Positions 48,873 through 61,424 of a DNA stretch of 64,000 nucleotides are shown here, in pieces. A model generated the notes under the pieces. That model was not told where the DNA came from. It saw only the letters and a program-made list of their open reading frames with translations, and did no database searches. The stretch comes from Nocardioides sp. TF02-7 (lineage in GTDB: Bacteria > Actinomycetota > Actinomycetes > Propionibacteriales > Nocardioidaceae), in the NCBI RefSeq assembly GCF_022437945.1, contig NZ_CP092535.1, positions 2,852,001 through 2,916,000 on the forward strand. The letters run 5' to 3'. The position numbers and the translations under genes were made by a program. Numbering within the stretch: the first letter of the stretch is position 1; each line of letters begins with the position of its first letter.

Positions 48873-50077
48873 CGGCCCACCCGGTCATCACCAGCAGCCC
48901 CAGGGCCGCGGTCAGCGACACCACCGCGCTGCGGCGCGCCCACCCGGGCGGGGAGCAGCCGCACCGCCGCGGCGGTGCCCACCACGTAGACCAGCGTGAA
49001 CGTGCCGGTGGTGAACAGCATGGTGGCGTCGGTCGGCAGCCCGCCGGCCCACAGCACCGCCGTGGTCAGCAGCGCCAGCCCGGAGACCACCCCGAGCGAA
49101 CGCCGCGGCGTGTCGCCCGCCGTCGCCCCCTGGGCCAGCCACCCGGGCAGCGACCCGTCGCGGGCGAGCGCCGCGCCGAGCCGCGCGGCGCCCGCGAAGT
49201 AGGCGTTCATCGCACCCAGCGACAGCAGCACGGCGACCGCCGCCGTGACCGGCCGCGCCACCTCGCCGAACCCCAGCACCAGCAGGTCGGCCAGGGGCGC
49301 CGCACCCGGCTCCGGGCCGAGGGCGAGGAGCGTCGCGACCGCGATGCCGAGGTAGAGCACCCCCCATGACCGCGACCGCGACGGCGGTGGCGCGCGCGAT
49401 GCCGCGGGCCGGGTCGGCGTACTCACCGGACAGCGAGCTGACGACCTCCCAGCCGGCGAACGCCCACACCAGCAACGCGGCCGCCGTCGCGACCCCGCCC
49501 CAGCCGTGCGGGGCGAACGGGGTCAGCCGGGCGAGCTCGGCGTGCGGCAGCGACACGGCGACCGCGACCAGCAGCAGGACGCCGATCGCCGCCGCGACGA
49601 CGAGCTGGGTGTGGCCGGAGACCTGGATGCCGAGGTAGTTGGTGACCGTCACCGCGACGACCAGGGCCGCCGTGGTCGCGAACGCGGCCGGCCGGCCGCC
49701 CCCCGGTGGCGTCGGCGACGTAGGCGCCGGCGAAGCCGGACGCGACCGGCGCGCCGACGGGGATCGTGAGGTAGAAGCTCCAGCCGACCATCGTCGACGC
49801 CCGGTCGCCGAACGCGAGCCGGGCGTAGGTCGAGACGCCCCCCGCCGTCCGGGTGGCGCGCGCCGAGCGCCGCGAACGTCGCCGCCAGCGGCACCGACAG
49901 GACGACGAGGCCCAGCCAGGCGACGAGCGACGCCGGTCCTGCGGCCTCGGCGGCCAGGCCGGGCAGCGAGATCACGCCGGTGCCGAGCACCGCCCCCAGG
50001 GTGAGCGCCGCGCCCTGGGGCACGGAGAGGCCGCGGCGGGGAGCGGTGGCGGGGACGGGCGGTGCGGTGGTGGTCAC
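48763..50077 (-). CDS. APC-family amino-acid permease (four frame breaks)
   Basis: About 436 residues with roughly 12 membrane helices. LSVPQGAALTLGAVLGTGVISLPG is the APC helix-1 glycine motif. MVGWSFYLTIPVGAPVASGF, VVAVTVTNYLGIQVSGHTQL, LLVWAFAGWEVVSSLSGEY and LLSLGAMNAYFAGAARLGAALA follow in order. One extra base occurs at each of four places: near 49858, 49702, 49362 and 48950, all in G/C-rich runs. GTG 50077 follows GAGG. The pattern resembles YjeH-type amino-acid exporters; direction and substrate are unproven. Read convergently with the MocR gene. Confidence 0.8.
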
Positions 50078-50156
50078 CCGACGATCCTCGCGGTGAGACC
50101 GGCCCGGCCGCTGCGCCATTCCGAGGTTGGTTGGGTGGGCCAATCCGGTCTTGCGG

Positions 50157-50208
50157 GAGGTCGTCAGGGTGAGAGTGACCTATGGCTCACTCTCACCCTG
50201 ACGACCTC
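50157..50208 (+). promoter_or_regulatory. 22-bp perfect hairpin in the leader of the ABC-F gene
   Basis: Arms 50157-50178 and 50187-50208 pair perfectly over 22 bp around the 8-nt loop CCTATGGC. It lies between the divergent permease and ABC-F starts, ending 56 bases before the ABC-F start. If transcribed with ABC-F it could act as an attenuator, a known control mode for ABC-F resistance genes; it could equally be a protein-binding palindrome. Confidence 0.6.
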
Positions 50209-50264
50209 GCTGCGACCGGAAAACCCGGTGCGGATCCCCGGGGGCTGACGGACAATCGACGCTT

Positions 50265-51959
50265 GTGGGTCACGTAGAGGTCACCGGCGTCCGGTTCGAG
50301 CTGCCCGACGGTCGGGTGCTGCTCGACGACGTGTCGTTCCGTGTGGGGGACGGCGCCAAGGTGGCCCTCGTCGGGGCCAACGGGGCGGGCAAGACCACCC
50401 TGCTCCGGATCATCACCGGCGAGCTCACGCCCCACGCCGGCTCCGTCGTCCGCTCCGGCGGGCTCGGCGTGATGCGGCAGATGGTCGACCGCGGCCTCGG
50501 GGACGACCCCACGGTGGCCGACCTGCTCCTCGCTCTCGCTCCCGCGCGGATCCGCGACGCGGCGCGCCGGGTGGAGCGCACCGAGCTGGCGCTGATGGAC
50601 GACGACTCCGAGGCGCGGCAGCTGGCGTACGCCGAGGCGCTCGGCGAGTACGCCGATGCCGGCGGCTACGACCTCGAGGTCACCTGGGACGTGTGCACGG
50701 TGAAGGCGCTCGGCGTGCCCTACGACCGCGCGAAGTACCGCGAGCTGCGCACCCTCTCCGGCGGTGAGCAGAAGCGGATCGTGCTGGAGTACCTGCTCGC
50801 CGGCCCCGACGAGGTGCTGCTGCTCGACGAGCCCGACAACTTCCTCGACGTCCCCGGCAAGATCTGGCTCGAGCAGCGGATCGCGTCGTCGGAGAAGACG
50901 ATCCTCTTCATCAGCCACGACCGCGAGCTGCTCGCCAACACCGCCACCCGGGTGGTGACCGTCGAGCTCGGCGCGGCCGGCAACCAGGTGTGGACGCACC
51001 CGGGCGGCTTCGCGTCGTACCACGACGCCCGCCGCGACCGGTTCGCCCGCCTCGAGGAGCTGCGCCGCCGCTGGGACGAGGAGCACGCCAAGCTCAAGGC
51101 GCTCGTGCAGCGCTACAAGGTCAAGGCGGCCTACAACGACGGGCTCGCGTCGCAGTACAAGGCCGCGCAGACCCGGCTCCGGAAGTTCGAGGAGGCCGGC
51201 CCGCCGACCGAGCAGCCGCGCGACCAGCAGGTGCGGATGCGGCTCACCGGCGGCCGCACCGGCAAGCGCGCCGTCGTCTGCGAGGACCTCGAGCTGACCG
51301 GCCTGATGCGACCGTTCGACCTCGAGGTCTGGTACGGCGAGCGGGCCGCGGTGCTCGGCTCCAACGGCTCCGGCAAGTCGCACTTCCTCCGGCTGCTGGC
51401 CGGCGGCGGGAGCGACCCCGACGTCGAGCACCGGCCGGTCGGCGACGTCGTCGTCTCCCCGGTCCGCCACACCGGGCTGGCCCGGCTCGGCGCCCGGGTG
51501 CGGCCCGGGTGGTTCGTGCAGACCCACGAGCACCCCGAGCTGGTCGGGCGCACGCTGCTGGAGATCCTCCACCGCGGCGACGGCACGCCCACCGGCCGGC
51601 AGGGCATGGGGCGCGAGCAGGCTAGCCGGGTGCTCGACCGCTACGAGCTGAGCGTGGCAGCCGAGCAGCGGTTCGAGTCGCTCAGCGGCGGCCAGCAGGC
51701 CCGGTTCCAGATCCTGCTGCTCGAGCTGTCCGGCGCGACCCTGCTGCTGCTCGACGAGCCGACCGACAACCTCGACGTCGCCTCCGCCGAGGCGCTCGAG
51801 GAGGGTCTCGCGGCGTTCGAGGGCACCGTCCTCGCCGTGACCCACGACCGGTGGTTCGCGCGCGGCTTCGATCGCTTCGTCGTCTTCGGCGCCGACGGCG
51901 ACGTCTACGAGTCCGACGCCCCGGTGTGGGATGAGGGAAGGGTGGCACGAGTCCGATGA
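50265..51959 (+). CDS. ABC-F ribosome-associated ATPase
   Basis: A 564-residue soluble protein with two ATPase domains and no membrane part. Domain 1: Walker A GANGAGKTT, signature LSGGEQKRIVLEY, Walker B LLLLDEPDNFLD. Domain 2: Walker A GSNGSGKSH, signature LSGGQQARFQI, Walker B LLLLDEPTDNLD. Between them is a charged linker (LRRRWDEEHAKLKALVQRY) where ABC-F proteins reach the ribosomal P-site. The family includes translation factors (EttA-like) and antibiotic-resistance proteins; which type this is cannot be told. The GTG start follows a strong leader hairpin. Its end overlaps the next start (ATGA). Confidence 0.92.
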   Translation: MGHVEVTGVRFELPDGRVLLDDVSFRVGDGAKVALVGANGAGKTTLLRIITGELTPHAGSVVRSGGLGVMRQMVDRGLGDDPTVADLLLALAPARIRDAARRVERTELALMDDDSEARQLAYAEALGEYADAGGYDLEVTWDVCTVKALGVPYDRAKYRELRTLSGGEQKRIVLEYLLAGPDEVLLLDEPDNFLDVPGKIWLEQRIASSEKTILFISHDRELLANTATRVVTVELGAAGNQVWTHPGGFASYHDARRDRFARLEELRRRWDEEHAKLKALVQRYKVKAAYNDGLASQYKAAQTRLRKFEEAGPPTEQPRDQQVRMRLTGGRTGKRAVVCEDLELTGLMRPFDLEVWYGERAAVLGSNGSGKSHFLRLLAGGGSDPDVEHRPVGDVVVSPVRHTGLARLGARVRPGWFVQTHEHPELVGRTLLEILHRGDGTPTGRQGMGREQASRVLDRYELSVAAEQRFESLSGGQQARFQILLLELSGATLLLLDEPTDNLDVASAEALEEGLAAFEGTVLAVTHDRWFARGFDRFVVFGADGDVYESDAPVWDEGRVARVR

Positions 51960-53012
51960 ACCCCACCACGAGCACCGGCACCGCGGCGCAGCTCGCGATC
52001 GACGAGGTCGACCCGTACGACGACGACGCCGTCGCCGCGTGGCTGCACGTCGTCAACACCGTCGACGTCGCCGAGCGGGGTGCGGCCTCCACCACCTGGA
52101 CGCTCCCCGAGACCCTGGTCGCGGCGCGCGAGCACCGCAAGGACCGCCGCACCATCCGGGTGACCGGCGCGGTCGACGGCGAGGTGGTGGTCGCGGCCCA
52201 CATCGTGCTCCCGCAGCTCGACAACCTCACCTCGGCGGACATCGAGGTCAGCGTGCTGCCCGAGCACCGCCGGCACGGGCTGGGCACGCAGATGCTGCGG
52301 CACTGCGAGCAGGTCGCCCGCGAGCTCGGCCGGACCCGGTTCGACGCGATGTGCGCCTGGCCCTACGACGGCCCCGCCGACGGTGCCGGCACCTCCGGGG
52401 GTCGAGTTCGGCCGCGTGCACGGGTATGCGTTCGGGCTCGGCGACGTGCAGCGCGAGGTCGTCCTCCCGGTCGACCCGGCGGTGCTCGACGAGATCGAGG
52501 CCGAGGTCGCCCCGCACACTGCCGGCTACGAGCTCCGCAGCTGGGCCGGGCCGGTCCCCGACGAGCTGCTGCTGGGCTACCTCGAGGTCGCCACGACCCT
52601 CAACACCGAGGCACCGGCGGGCGACAACGAGTACGAGGACGAGGCGATCGACGTCGAGGCGCACCGCATCACCGAAGCGGTGATGGCCAAGATGGGCCGC
52701 ACCATGTTCACGACCGTGGCCCTCGACGCCGACGGCGCGGTGGCGGCGTACACCGACGTGATGGTGCCCGGCCACGACCCCGAGCGGTGCTACCAGTGGG
52801 GGACGATGGTCGCCCGCGCCCACCGCGGCCACCGGCTGGGGCTCGCGGTCAAGGTGGCCAACCTGCGCAACCTGCTGGCGACGGCCGACGTCGCCGGCCG
52901 GCGGCTGGTGACGTGGAACGCCGAGGTCAACGACCACATGATCGCGATCAACGAGCGGATGGGGTTCGTGCCCACCGCCCGGGCCGGCGAGCTGCAGAAG
53001 AAGGTCGGGTGA
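51956..53012 (+). CDS. Double-GNAT acetyltransferase, tandem copy 1 (one frame break)
   Basis: About 351 residues with two GNAT folds. The first has IEVSVLPEHRRHGLGTQMLRHCEQVA with the acetyl-CoA loop RRHGLG. The second has GTMVARAHRGHRLGLAVKVANLRNLL and ends WNAEVNDHMIAINERMGFVPTARAGE, the typical GNAT tail. An extra G near 52397 breaks the frame; the join reads GAGTSGVEFGRVHGYAFGLGD. It is the first of two adjacent paralogues and overlaps the ABC-F stop, so the three genes form one operon. Substrate unknown. Confidence 0.87.
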
Positions 53013-54103
53013 CGGCGGTGACGACGCAGGAGGCCCGCACCGGGCGGCTCACCGTCGGGCCGGTCGACCCGTTCGACGAGGACCTCGTGCGCGCGTGGAC
53101 GGACCTGACGACGCAGGCCATGGAGAACGAGATCGGCGACGCGGCAGCGATGTGGACCGCGCCCGAGATGCTGGCGGCCGTGCAGGACCCGCCGAAGAAC
53201 CGACACGAGCTGCTCTTCACCGGCACCGTCGACGGCGAGCTGGTCGCGACCGGGTGGATCACCCTGCCGCAGCTCGACAACCTCGGCCACGCCGACATCT
53301 ACGTCGCCGTCCGGCCCGACCGGCGTCGCCGCGGCTACGGGTCGGAGGTGCTCGCGTACGTCGAGCGGGTGTGCGCCGACCACGGCCGCACCGTGCTCAC
53401 CGGGTTGACCGACTGGCCGGGCGACGGCCCGCCCGACGGGGCGGGCACCCCGGGCGTCGAGTTCGGCCGGGTGCACGGCTTCGCGTTCGGGCTCGGCGAC
53501 GTGCAGCGCGAGCTGCCCCTGCCGGCCGACGAGGAGCGGCTGCGTGCGCTGGCCGCGGAGGCGACGCCCCACCACGCCGACTACGAGCTGCGCAGCTGGA
53601 CCGGCCCCGTGCCCGACGACCTGGTGCTGACCTACCTCGAGCTCTCGTCCACCCTCGCGACCGAGGCCCCCACGGGCGATCTCGAGCGGGCCAACGACAA
53701 GGTCGACGTCGAGGCGCACCGCAGTGCGGAGCGGGTGCTGGCCGAGCAGCGGCGTACGCCTTGGCACACGGTCGCGCTCGACCGGGCCGGCCGGGTCGTC
53801 GCCTACAGCGACCTGGTCGTCCCCGGCACCGACCGGCGCTGGGTCTTCCAGTGGGGCACGCTCGTCGACCGCGCCCACCGCGGCCACCGGCTCGGCGTCG
53901 CCGTCAAGGTCGCCAACCTGCTCGCCCTGCAGGCCGGTGCTCCCCAGGAGGTCGCCGGCCGGCGGGTGGTCACCTGGAACGCCGAGGTCAACGACCACAT
54001 GATCGCGATCAACGAGCTGATGGGCTTCGTCCCCACCGCCCGCTCCGGCACGCTGCAGAAGAAGCTCCCTGACCGATCGACCCGGCCCATCTCCGCATCG
54101 TGA
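53009..54103 (+). CDS. Double-GNAT acetyltransferase, tandem copy 2
   Basis: A 364-residue paralogue of the preceding gene, collinear with it. It has IYVAVRPDRRRRGYGSEVLAYVERV in the first domain and VDRAHRGHRLGVAVKVANLLALQ in the second, ending WNAEVNDHMIAINELMGFVPTARSG. GTG 53009 overlaps the previous stop (GTGA). Shared blocks such as GVEFGRVHG.AFGLGDVQRE show a recent or constrained duplication. The last ~10 residues (STRPISAS) are read from the first unit of the downstream repeat array, so the original stop has probably been replaced. Confidence 0.88.
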   Translation: MTAVTTQEARTGRLTVGPVDPFDEDLVRAWTDLTTQAMENEIGDAAAMWTAPEMLAAVQDPPKNRHELLFTGTVDGELVATGWITLPQLDNLGHADIYVAVRPDRRRRGYGSEVLAYVERVCADHGRTVLTGLTDWPGDGPPDGAGTPGVEFGRVHGFAFGLGDVQRELPLPADEERLRALAAEATPHHADYELRSWTGPVPDDLVLTYLELSSTLATEAPTGDLERANDKVDVEAHRSAERVLAEQRRTPWHTVALDRAGRVVAYSDLVVPGTDRRWVFQWGTLVDRAHRGHRLGVAVKVANLLALQAGAPQEVAGRRVVTWNAEVNDHMIAINELMGFVPTARSGTLQKKLPDRSTRPISAS

Positions 54104-54349
54104 AAGGGCCGACCCGGCTCATCTCCGCACCGTGAAGGGGCCGACCCGGCTCATCTCCGCACGAAATTGCGCCGACCCGGCTCATCTCTGCACAAAGACA
54201 TGCAGAAATGGGCCGGGTCGGCGGGTTTGAGGTGCCGGAACGGGCCGGGTCGGCGGGTTTGAGGTGCGGAGAGGAGCCGGGTCGGCGGGTTACAGGTGCG
54301 GAGACGGGCCGGGTCGGCGGGTTACAGGTGCGGAGACGAGCCGGGTCGG
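54078..54349. repeat. Mirrored array of nine ~22-nt units on a ~32-nt period
   Basis: Four units in one orientation start at 54078, 54109, 54141 and 54172; five in the opposite orientation end at 54221, 54253, 54285, 54317 and 54349. The core of the second orientation is GCGGAGAnGAGCCGGGTCGG. Spacing is 31-32 bases; spacers are about 10 nt, CGGGTTnnAG in the right half and more varied in the left. The two inner units (54172-54192 and 54201-54221) can pair with two mismatches around an 8-nt loop, and the outer ones can extend the fold. The array fills the gap between the convergent GNAT and HtrA genes and encodes both their C-terminal ends. It resembles a REP/BIME-like cluster or a large bidirectional terminator, but I know no match. 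Confidence 0.85.
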
Positions 54350-55577
54350 CGTCAGGGGGGCGTCGGAGCCGAGCTCGAGGTCGGTGGTGCGCTCGTCGTC
54401 ACCACGCAGGTAGGTGACCTCGACGCTGTCGCCGGGGCGGTAGCTGCGCACGATCGCCACCAGCGCCTCGGAGGTGTCGATGACGTGGTCGTCGAGGCGG
54501 GTGATCACGTCGCCCGGGCGCAGGCCCGCGTCGGCGGCCGCCGTACCGTCGCCGACGTCGACCACCACGGCGCCCTCGGTGGCCGCGCCGCGGGTGGCAG
54601 CGTCGTCGACCTGGATGCCGAGCCGGGCGTGGGTCGGGGTCTCGCCGTTGCGGAGCTGCTCTACGATCGGCATCACCTCGTCGATCGGGATGGCGAACCC
54701 GAGCCCGATCGAGCCCGCACCCGCGCCCTCGCCGGCGGTGCGGATCGAGGCGTTGATGCCGACCAGGTGACCGTCCATGTCGACCAGCGGGCCGCCGCTG
54801 TTGCCGGGGTTGATCGCCGCGTCGGTCTGGATCGCCGGGTACGCCGTGGTGTTGCCCTGCTCGTCGCGCGCGACCTCGACGGGGCGGTCGAGCGCGCTGA
54901 CGATGCCGCTCGTGACGGTCGCGTCGAGGCCGTACGGCGACCCGACGGCGACGACCTGCTCGCCGACGTCGAGGTTCGACGACTCGCCGATCGTCACCGG
55001 CGTGAGCCCGCTGACGCCCTCGGCCTGCACCAGCGCCGTGTCGGTGAGCGGGTCGGTGCCGACGACCTGCGCCTCGGCGGTCGAGCCGTCGGCGAACGAC
55101 ACCCTCACCTGGGCCGAGGCCGGGTCGAGCTGGCCGGAGAGCGACACCACGTGGTCGTTGGTCAGGATCAGCCCGTCCTCGGTGAGCACGACCCCGGAGC
55201 CGCCGCCGCCCGGGCCGGCGCCCGGCACCGCGACGTCGAGCGCGACCACCGAGGGCAGCACGGCGCCCGCGACCTGCTCGACGCTGCCGGCGGGCGCCGG
55301 GTCGTCGGAGTCGGACGCGTCGGCGACGCGCAGCGGCTGGTTCGACGCCCCGCCCGACGGGGCGTCGTCGTCGACGGCCGACCAGAGCGCCGCCCCGCCG
55401 AACCCGGCGGCGCCGCCGACGGTGAGGGCGCCGGCGAGCACCGCGGCGGCGAACCGGGCGCGCCCCCGGGCGCGCCGACGGCGGAGCGCCGGCTGGCGGT
55501 CCACCCGGAGGCGGCCCGAGAGGTCCGGGCGGCGCGCTGGGCGGAGGCGGGTACGGCGGCGGGGCGATGGTCGTCAT
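54290..55577 (-). CDS. HtrA/DegP-type serine protease with PDZ domain (one frame break)
   Basis: About 428 residues. A Pro-rich cytoplasmic N-terminus (APPPYPPPP) leads to a membrane helix (FAAAVLAGALTVGGAAGFGGA), a trypsin-like domain with His in LTNDHVVS, Asp in PLTDTALVQ and Ser in NPGNSGGPLVDM, then a PDZ domain (HARLGIQVDDAA, AAADAGLRPGDVITRLDD). It acts outside the membrane in envelope protein quality control. An extra G near 55503 separates the Pro-rich part from the helix. The last ~20 residues (TRLVSAPVTRRPG) are read from the outer right units of the repeat array, so the tail is probably acquired. Confidence 0.9.
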
Positions 55578-55659
55578 ACGACCACGGTGCGTCGGCTGCC
55601 TGTGAAGTCCCTTAGACGATCCGGGGGAATTCGGTCAAGACCTCCCGCGGAGCCGGAGG

Positions 55660-57282
<1,623 letters not shown>

Positions 57283-57342
57283 GGGGGCGATTGTGGCCCA
57301 GATCACAGACCGGCACAACGACCCGGTCCAAGCCCGGCGGTG

Positions 57343-57948
57343 CTAGACGGGCAGTCCTAGTGCGCGCAGCTCGTCGCCCAGCCGCTCGGCGTCGGTGAAC
57401 ACCACGCCGGCCATGCCGAGCTGCTGCGCGGACGCCACGTTGGCGGCCTTGTCGTCGACGAAGACCAGCCGCTCGAGCGGGAGGCCGCTGCGCTCGGCGG
57501 CCAGCCGGTAGATGCGCGGGTCCGGCTTGGCGATCCGCTCGGTCCCCGACACGACCACGTGGTCGAGCAGGTCGGCCAGGAACGGGAACCGCGCGGTCGC
57601 GTGCGCGTGGTAGAGCTCGTGCGACCAGTTGGTGAGCCCGCACTGCGGCACGCCGGCCGCCTTCAGCCGCCGTACGAGGTCGACGGTGCCCGGCACCTCG
57701 CCGGTCAGCGAGGCGGCGAAGTTCGCGTGGTAGGCGCGGCCGTGGGGGAGCCACTCGGGGTGGTCGCGCTCCAGCTCGGCCAGCGCGTCGCTCCACTCCC
57801 GTCCGGCGTCGCAACCGGCGTTCCAGGTGCCGAAGTCGAACTCGGCGAGGAACCGGCGCGCCTCCGTCTCCCCGACGCCGGCGGCGACGGCCGCGAGCGG
57901 CTCCCACTCGACGAGGACGTTGCCCAGGTCCCAGACGACCCCGGCCAC
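57343..57948 (-). CDS. HAD-superfamily phosphatase
   Basis: A 201-residue protein from GTG 57948, or about 214 if it begins upstream. VVWDLGNVLVEWEP is motif I with the nucleophile Asp, QCGLTNWSHELYHAH holds motif II, and GTERIAKPDPRIYRLAAERSG with VFVDDKAANVASAQ gives motifs III and IV. It resembles the HAD-IA epoxide-hydrolase-N/haloacid phosphatase group. A CTG overlapping the citrate synthase stop (CTGA at 57987) opens the frame as LSTATDSSTTPA; such an overlap is usual here with GTG or ATG, so the true start may lie there. Confidence 0.85.
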   Translation of the reverse strand: MAGVVWDLGNVLVEWEPLAAVAAGVGETEARRFLAEFDFGTWNAGCDAGREWSDALAELERDHPEWLPHGRAYHANFAASLTGEVPGTVDLVRRLKAAGVPQCGLTNWSHELYHAHATARFPFLADLLDHVVVSGTERIAKPDPRIYRLAAERSGLPLERLVFVDDKAANVASAQQLGMAGVVFTDAERLGDELRALGLPV

Positions 57949-57986
57949 AGAGGTGGCCGGGGTCGTCGAGGAGTCGGTCGCGGTGC

Positions 57987-59273
<1,287 letters not shown>

Positions 59274-59354
59274 CCCCCTCACCGTAGTCGCCGCTCTCGC
59301 GGGCCGGTAAGCCGGTGTCCCGACCAGCGAGCGGGTTGATAGCGTCGCGGGGCG

Positions 59355-61424
59355 ATGGTGCGCCCTATCCAGTCCTCGTTCTCCTACCACCCCGAGCTCG
59401 ACGGCCTCCGCGGCTTCGCGATGCTCGCGATCGTCTTCTTCCACGCGCAAGCAGCAGGCGCGGGCAGCATGTTCATCGCGCTCGACCTGTTCTTCGTGCT
59501 CTCCGGCTTCCTCGTCGCCCACGTGGTGATGGCGGAGGTCGAGCGCACGGGACGGCTGGACCTCGGCGGCTTCTACTCCCGGCGGGTACGACGGCTGCTC
59601 CCGGCGGCGGTCGTCGCGATCCTCGCCACGTCGGTGGTGATGCTGCTGACCCACGCGCAGACCGAGCGGCTCGACTTCGTGCGGCACGCGCAGGCGGCGC
59701 TGGTCTACCTCGCCAACTGGCAGATGATCGCCGACTCCACCGACTACTTCGCCGCCGACGTGGCCTCGTCGCCGTTCATGCACTACTGGTCGCTGTCGGT
59801 GGAGGAGCAGTACTACATCCTCTTCCCGCTGGTCGTGCTGCTGTGCCTCAAGCTCGCGCCGCGCCGCCGCGGCGTGCTGCTCGCGGTGCTGGCAGGGGTG
59901 TTCGTCCTGTCGCTGGCCTCGCAGGTCATCACCGCCCAGGTCGACCCCGACCGGGCCTACTTCGCGACCGACACCCGGGTGTTCCAGATCGTTGCCGGCG
60001 CGCTCGCGGCGCTGGCGGTCCGGCAGTTCGCCCGCGGCCGCGACGAGCAGGGCAACGTCGACTGGCGGCGTGCCGGGCCGGTGCTCGCCAGCGTCGGTGC
60101 GGTCGGCTACCTGGTGCTCGGCACCGAGCTGATCTCGATGAGCAACTCGACCCGCAACATCGTCGCGACCGCGCTCGCCACCGCCCTGGTCCTCGGCCTC
60201 TTCGCCGCGCCGCGGTTCGTGCTCACCAAGGTGACGTCGTGGTCGGTCCCGGTCCACCTCGGCCGGATCTCCTACGGGACCTACCTCTACCACTGGCCGA
60301 TCGTCATCCTGCTCACCGAGTACACGACCGTGCGGCCGTCGGTCGTCGCCGTGATCACGATCTGCCTGGCGACGAGCATCGCGAGCCTGTCCTACGAGCT
60401 GCTCGAGTCGCCGATCCGCAAGGCGCCGCGGCTGCACCCCTACAAGTGGCGGACGGTCGCCGTCGGCGGCGCCGTGAGCCTGCTCGCCGCGCTGGTCGTG
60501 GTGAACCCCGTGCTGGGGGCCGACCGCACGCCGTCGGTGCTGCTGGCCGCCGACGCGAGCGACCGGGCCGGCCAGGTGGCCGAGCAGCGGGCCCTCGACG
60601 ACCGCCTCGACCGCAAGGTGCCCGACGTCGACCTCGAGGCGGTGCGCGCGGACCGCGGGATGCGCGGCCACTGCACCCCCGACGCCCCCGAGGACTGCCT
60701 CGTGGTCGACGGGGACGGCCCGCACGTGGTGCTGGTCGGCGACAGCCACGCCCGGATGTGGACCGACGCGTTCGCGGCGCTCGCCGAGGACCACGGGTGG
60801 CGGTTCTCGATCAGCGCCGAGGCGAGCTGCATCTTCCAGGACGGCGTCACGCGCAAGGCCGGCAACGACGAGGCGTGCGACGAGGCCCGCGACGGGTTCT
60901 ACGACCGCACGCTGCCGGCGATGGAGCCCGACCTCGTCGTCTTCGCCAGCGCCGCGCGGACCGAGAAGCGCTTCCACGGCGTGCCGGTCGCCGCCGACGG
61001 CGTCACCAACGAGGACGCCAAGGAGCTGCTGGCCCGGACGACGCGGAGCACGGTCGACCTGGTCCAGCGCGCCGGCGCCAGCGTGCTGTTCCTCAAGACG
61101 TCGATGGGCACCGAGGGCTGGGGGCCGTCGGGGCCGGACCCGCTGCGCTGCCTGGCCGAGGCCGAGCGGCTCCGGGACTGCACGGTGGTCCAGCCGCCGG
61201 ACCGGCCGGCGGAGGACGCGATCTACGAGTCGCTCGCGATCGGCGACGACCGGGTCGCGGCGATCGACCCGACGCCGGTGTACTGCCCGGACGCGCCGGT
61301 CTGCCTGCCGGTGCTGGGCGGGAAGGTCGTGTGGCGCAACGTCAACCACCTCACCCCCGAGGTCCTGGTCGCTCGCCGTGACCGGCTGTGGCGGCTGGTC
61401 CAGGAGACCGGCCTGCTGAGGTGA
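59355..61424 (+). CDS. OafA-type acyltransferase with C-terminal SGNH domain
   Basis: A 689-residue membrane protein. Residues ~10-390 form an acyltransferase-3 domain with about ten helices: YHPELDGLRGFAMLAIVFFH, IALDLFFVLSGFLVA with FFxLSGF, FYSRRVRRLLPA and YWSLSVEEQYYILFPL. After a final helix, residues ~460-685 are an SGNH-hydrolase domain with the nucleophile in VLVGDSHARMW and the late His in WRNVNHLTPEV. Together they transfer acyl, often acetyl, groups to cell-surface polysaccharide or peptidoglycan. Cys pairs in the SGNH part suit an external location. ATG 59355. No frame break. Confidence 0.92.
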   Translation: MVRPIQSSFSYHPELDGLRGFAMLAIVFFHAQAAGAGSMFIALDLFFVLSGFLVAHVVMAEVERTGRLDLGGFYSRRVRRLLPAAVVAILATSVVMLLTHAQTERLDFVRHAQAALVYLANWQMIADSTDYFAADVASSPFMHYWSLSVEEQYYILFPLVVLLCLKLAPRRRGVLLAVLAGVFVLSLASQVITAQVDPDRAYFATDTRVFQIVAGALAALAVRQFARGRDEQGNVDWRRAGPVLASVGAVGYLVLGTELISMSNSTRNIVATALATALVLGLFAAPRFVLTKVTSWSVPVHLGRISYGTYLYHWPIVILLTEYTTVRPSVVAVITICLATSIASLSYELLESPIRKAPRLHPYKWRTVAVGGAVSLLAALVVVNPVLGADRTPSVLLAADASDRAGQVAEQRALDDRLDRKVPDVDLEAVRADRGMRGHCTPDAPEDCLVVDGDGPHVVLVGDSHARMWTDAFAALAEDHGWRFSISAEASCIFQDGVTRKAGNDEACDEARDGFYDRTLPAMEPDLVVFASAARTEKRFHGVPVAADGVTNEDAKELLARTTRSTVDLVQRAGASVLFLKTSMGTEGWGPSGPDPLRCLAEAERLRDCTVVQPPDRPAEDAIYESLAIGDDRVAAIDPTPVYCPDAPVCLPVLGGKVVWRNVNHLTPEVLVARRDRLWRLVQETGLLR

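Noticed and set aside
54078..54349. CRISPR array
   Set aside because: Units flip orientation at the centre, spacers are about 10 nt and nearly constant on one side, and there are no cas genes.
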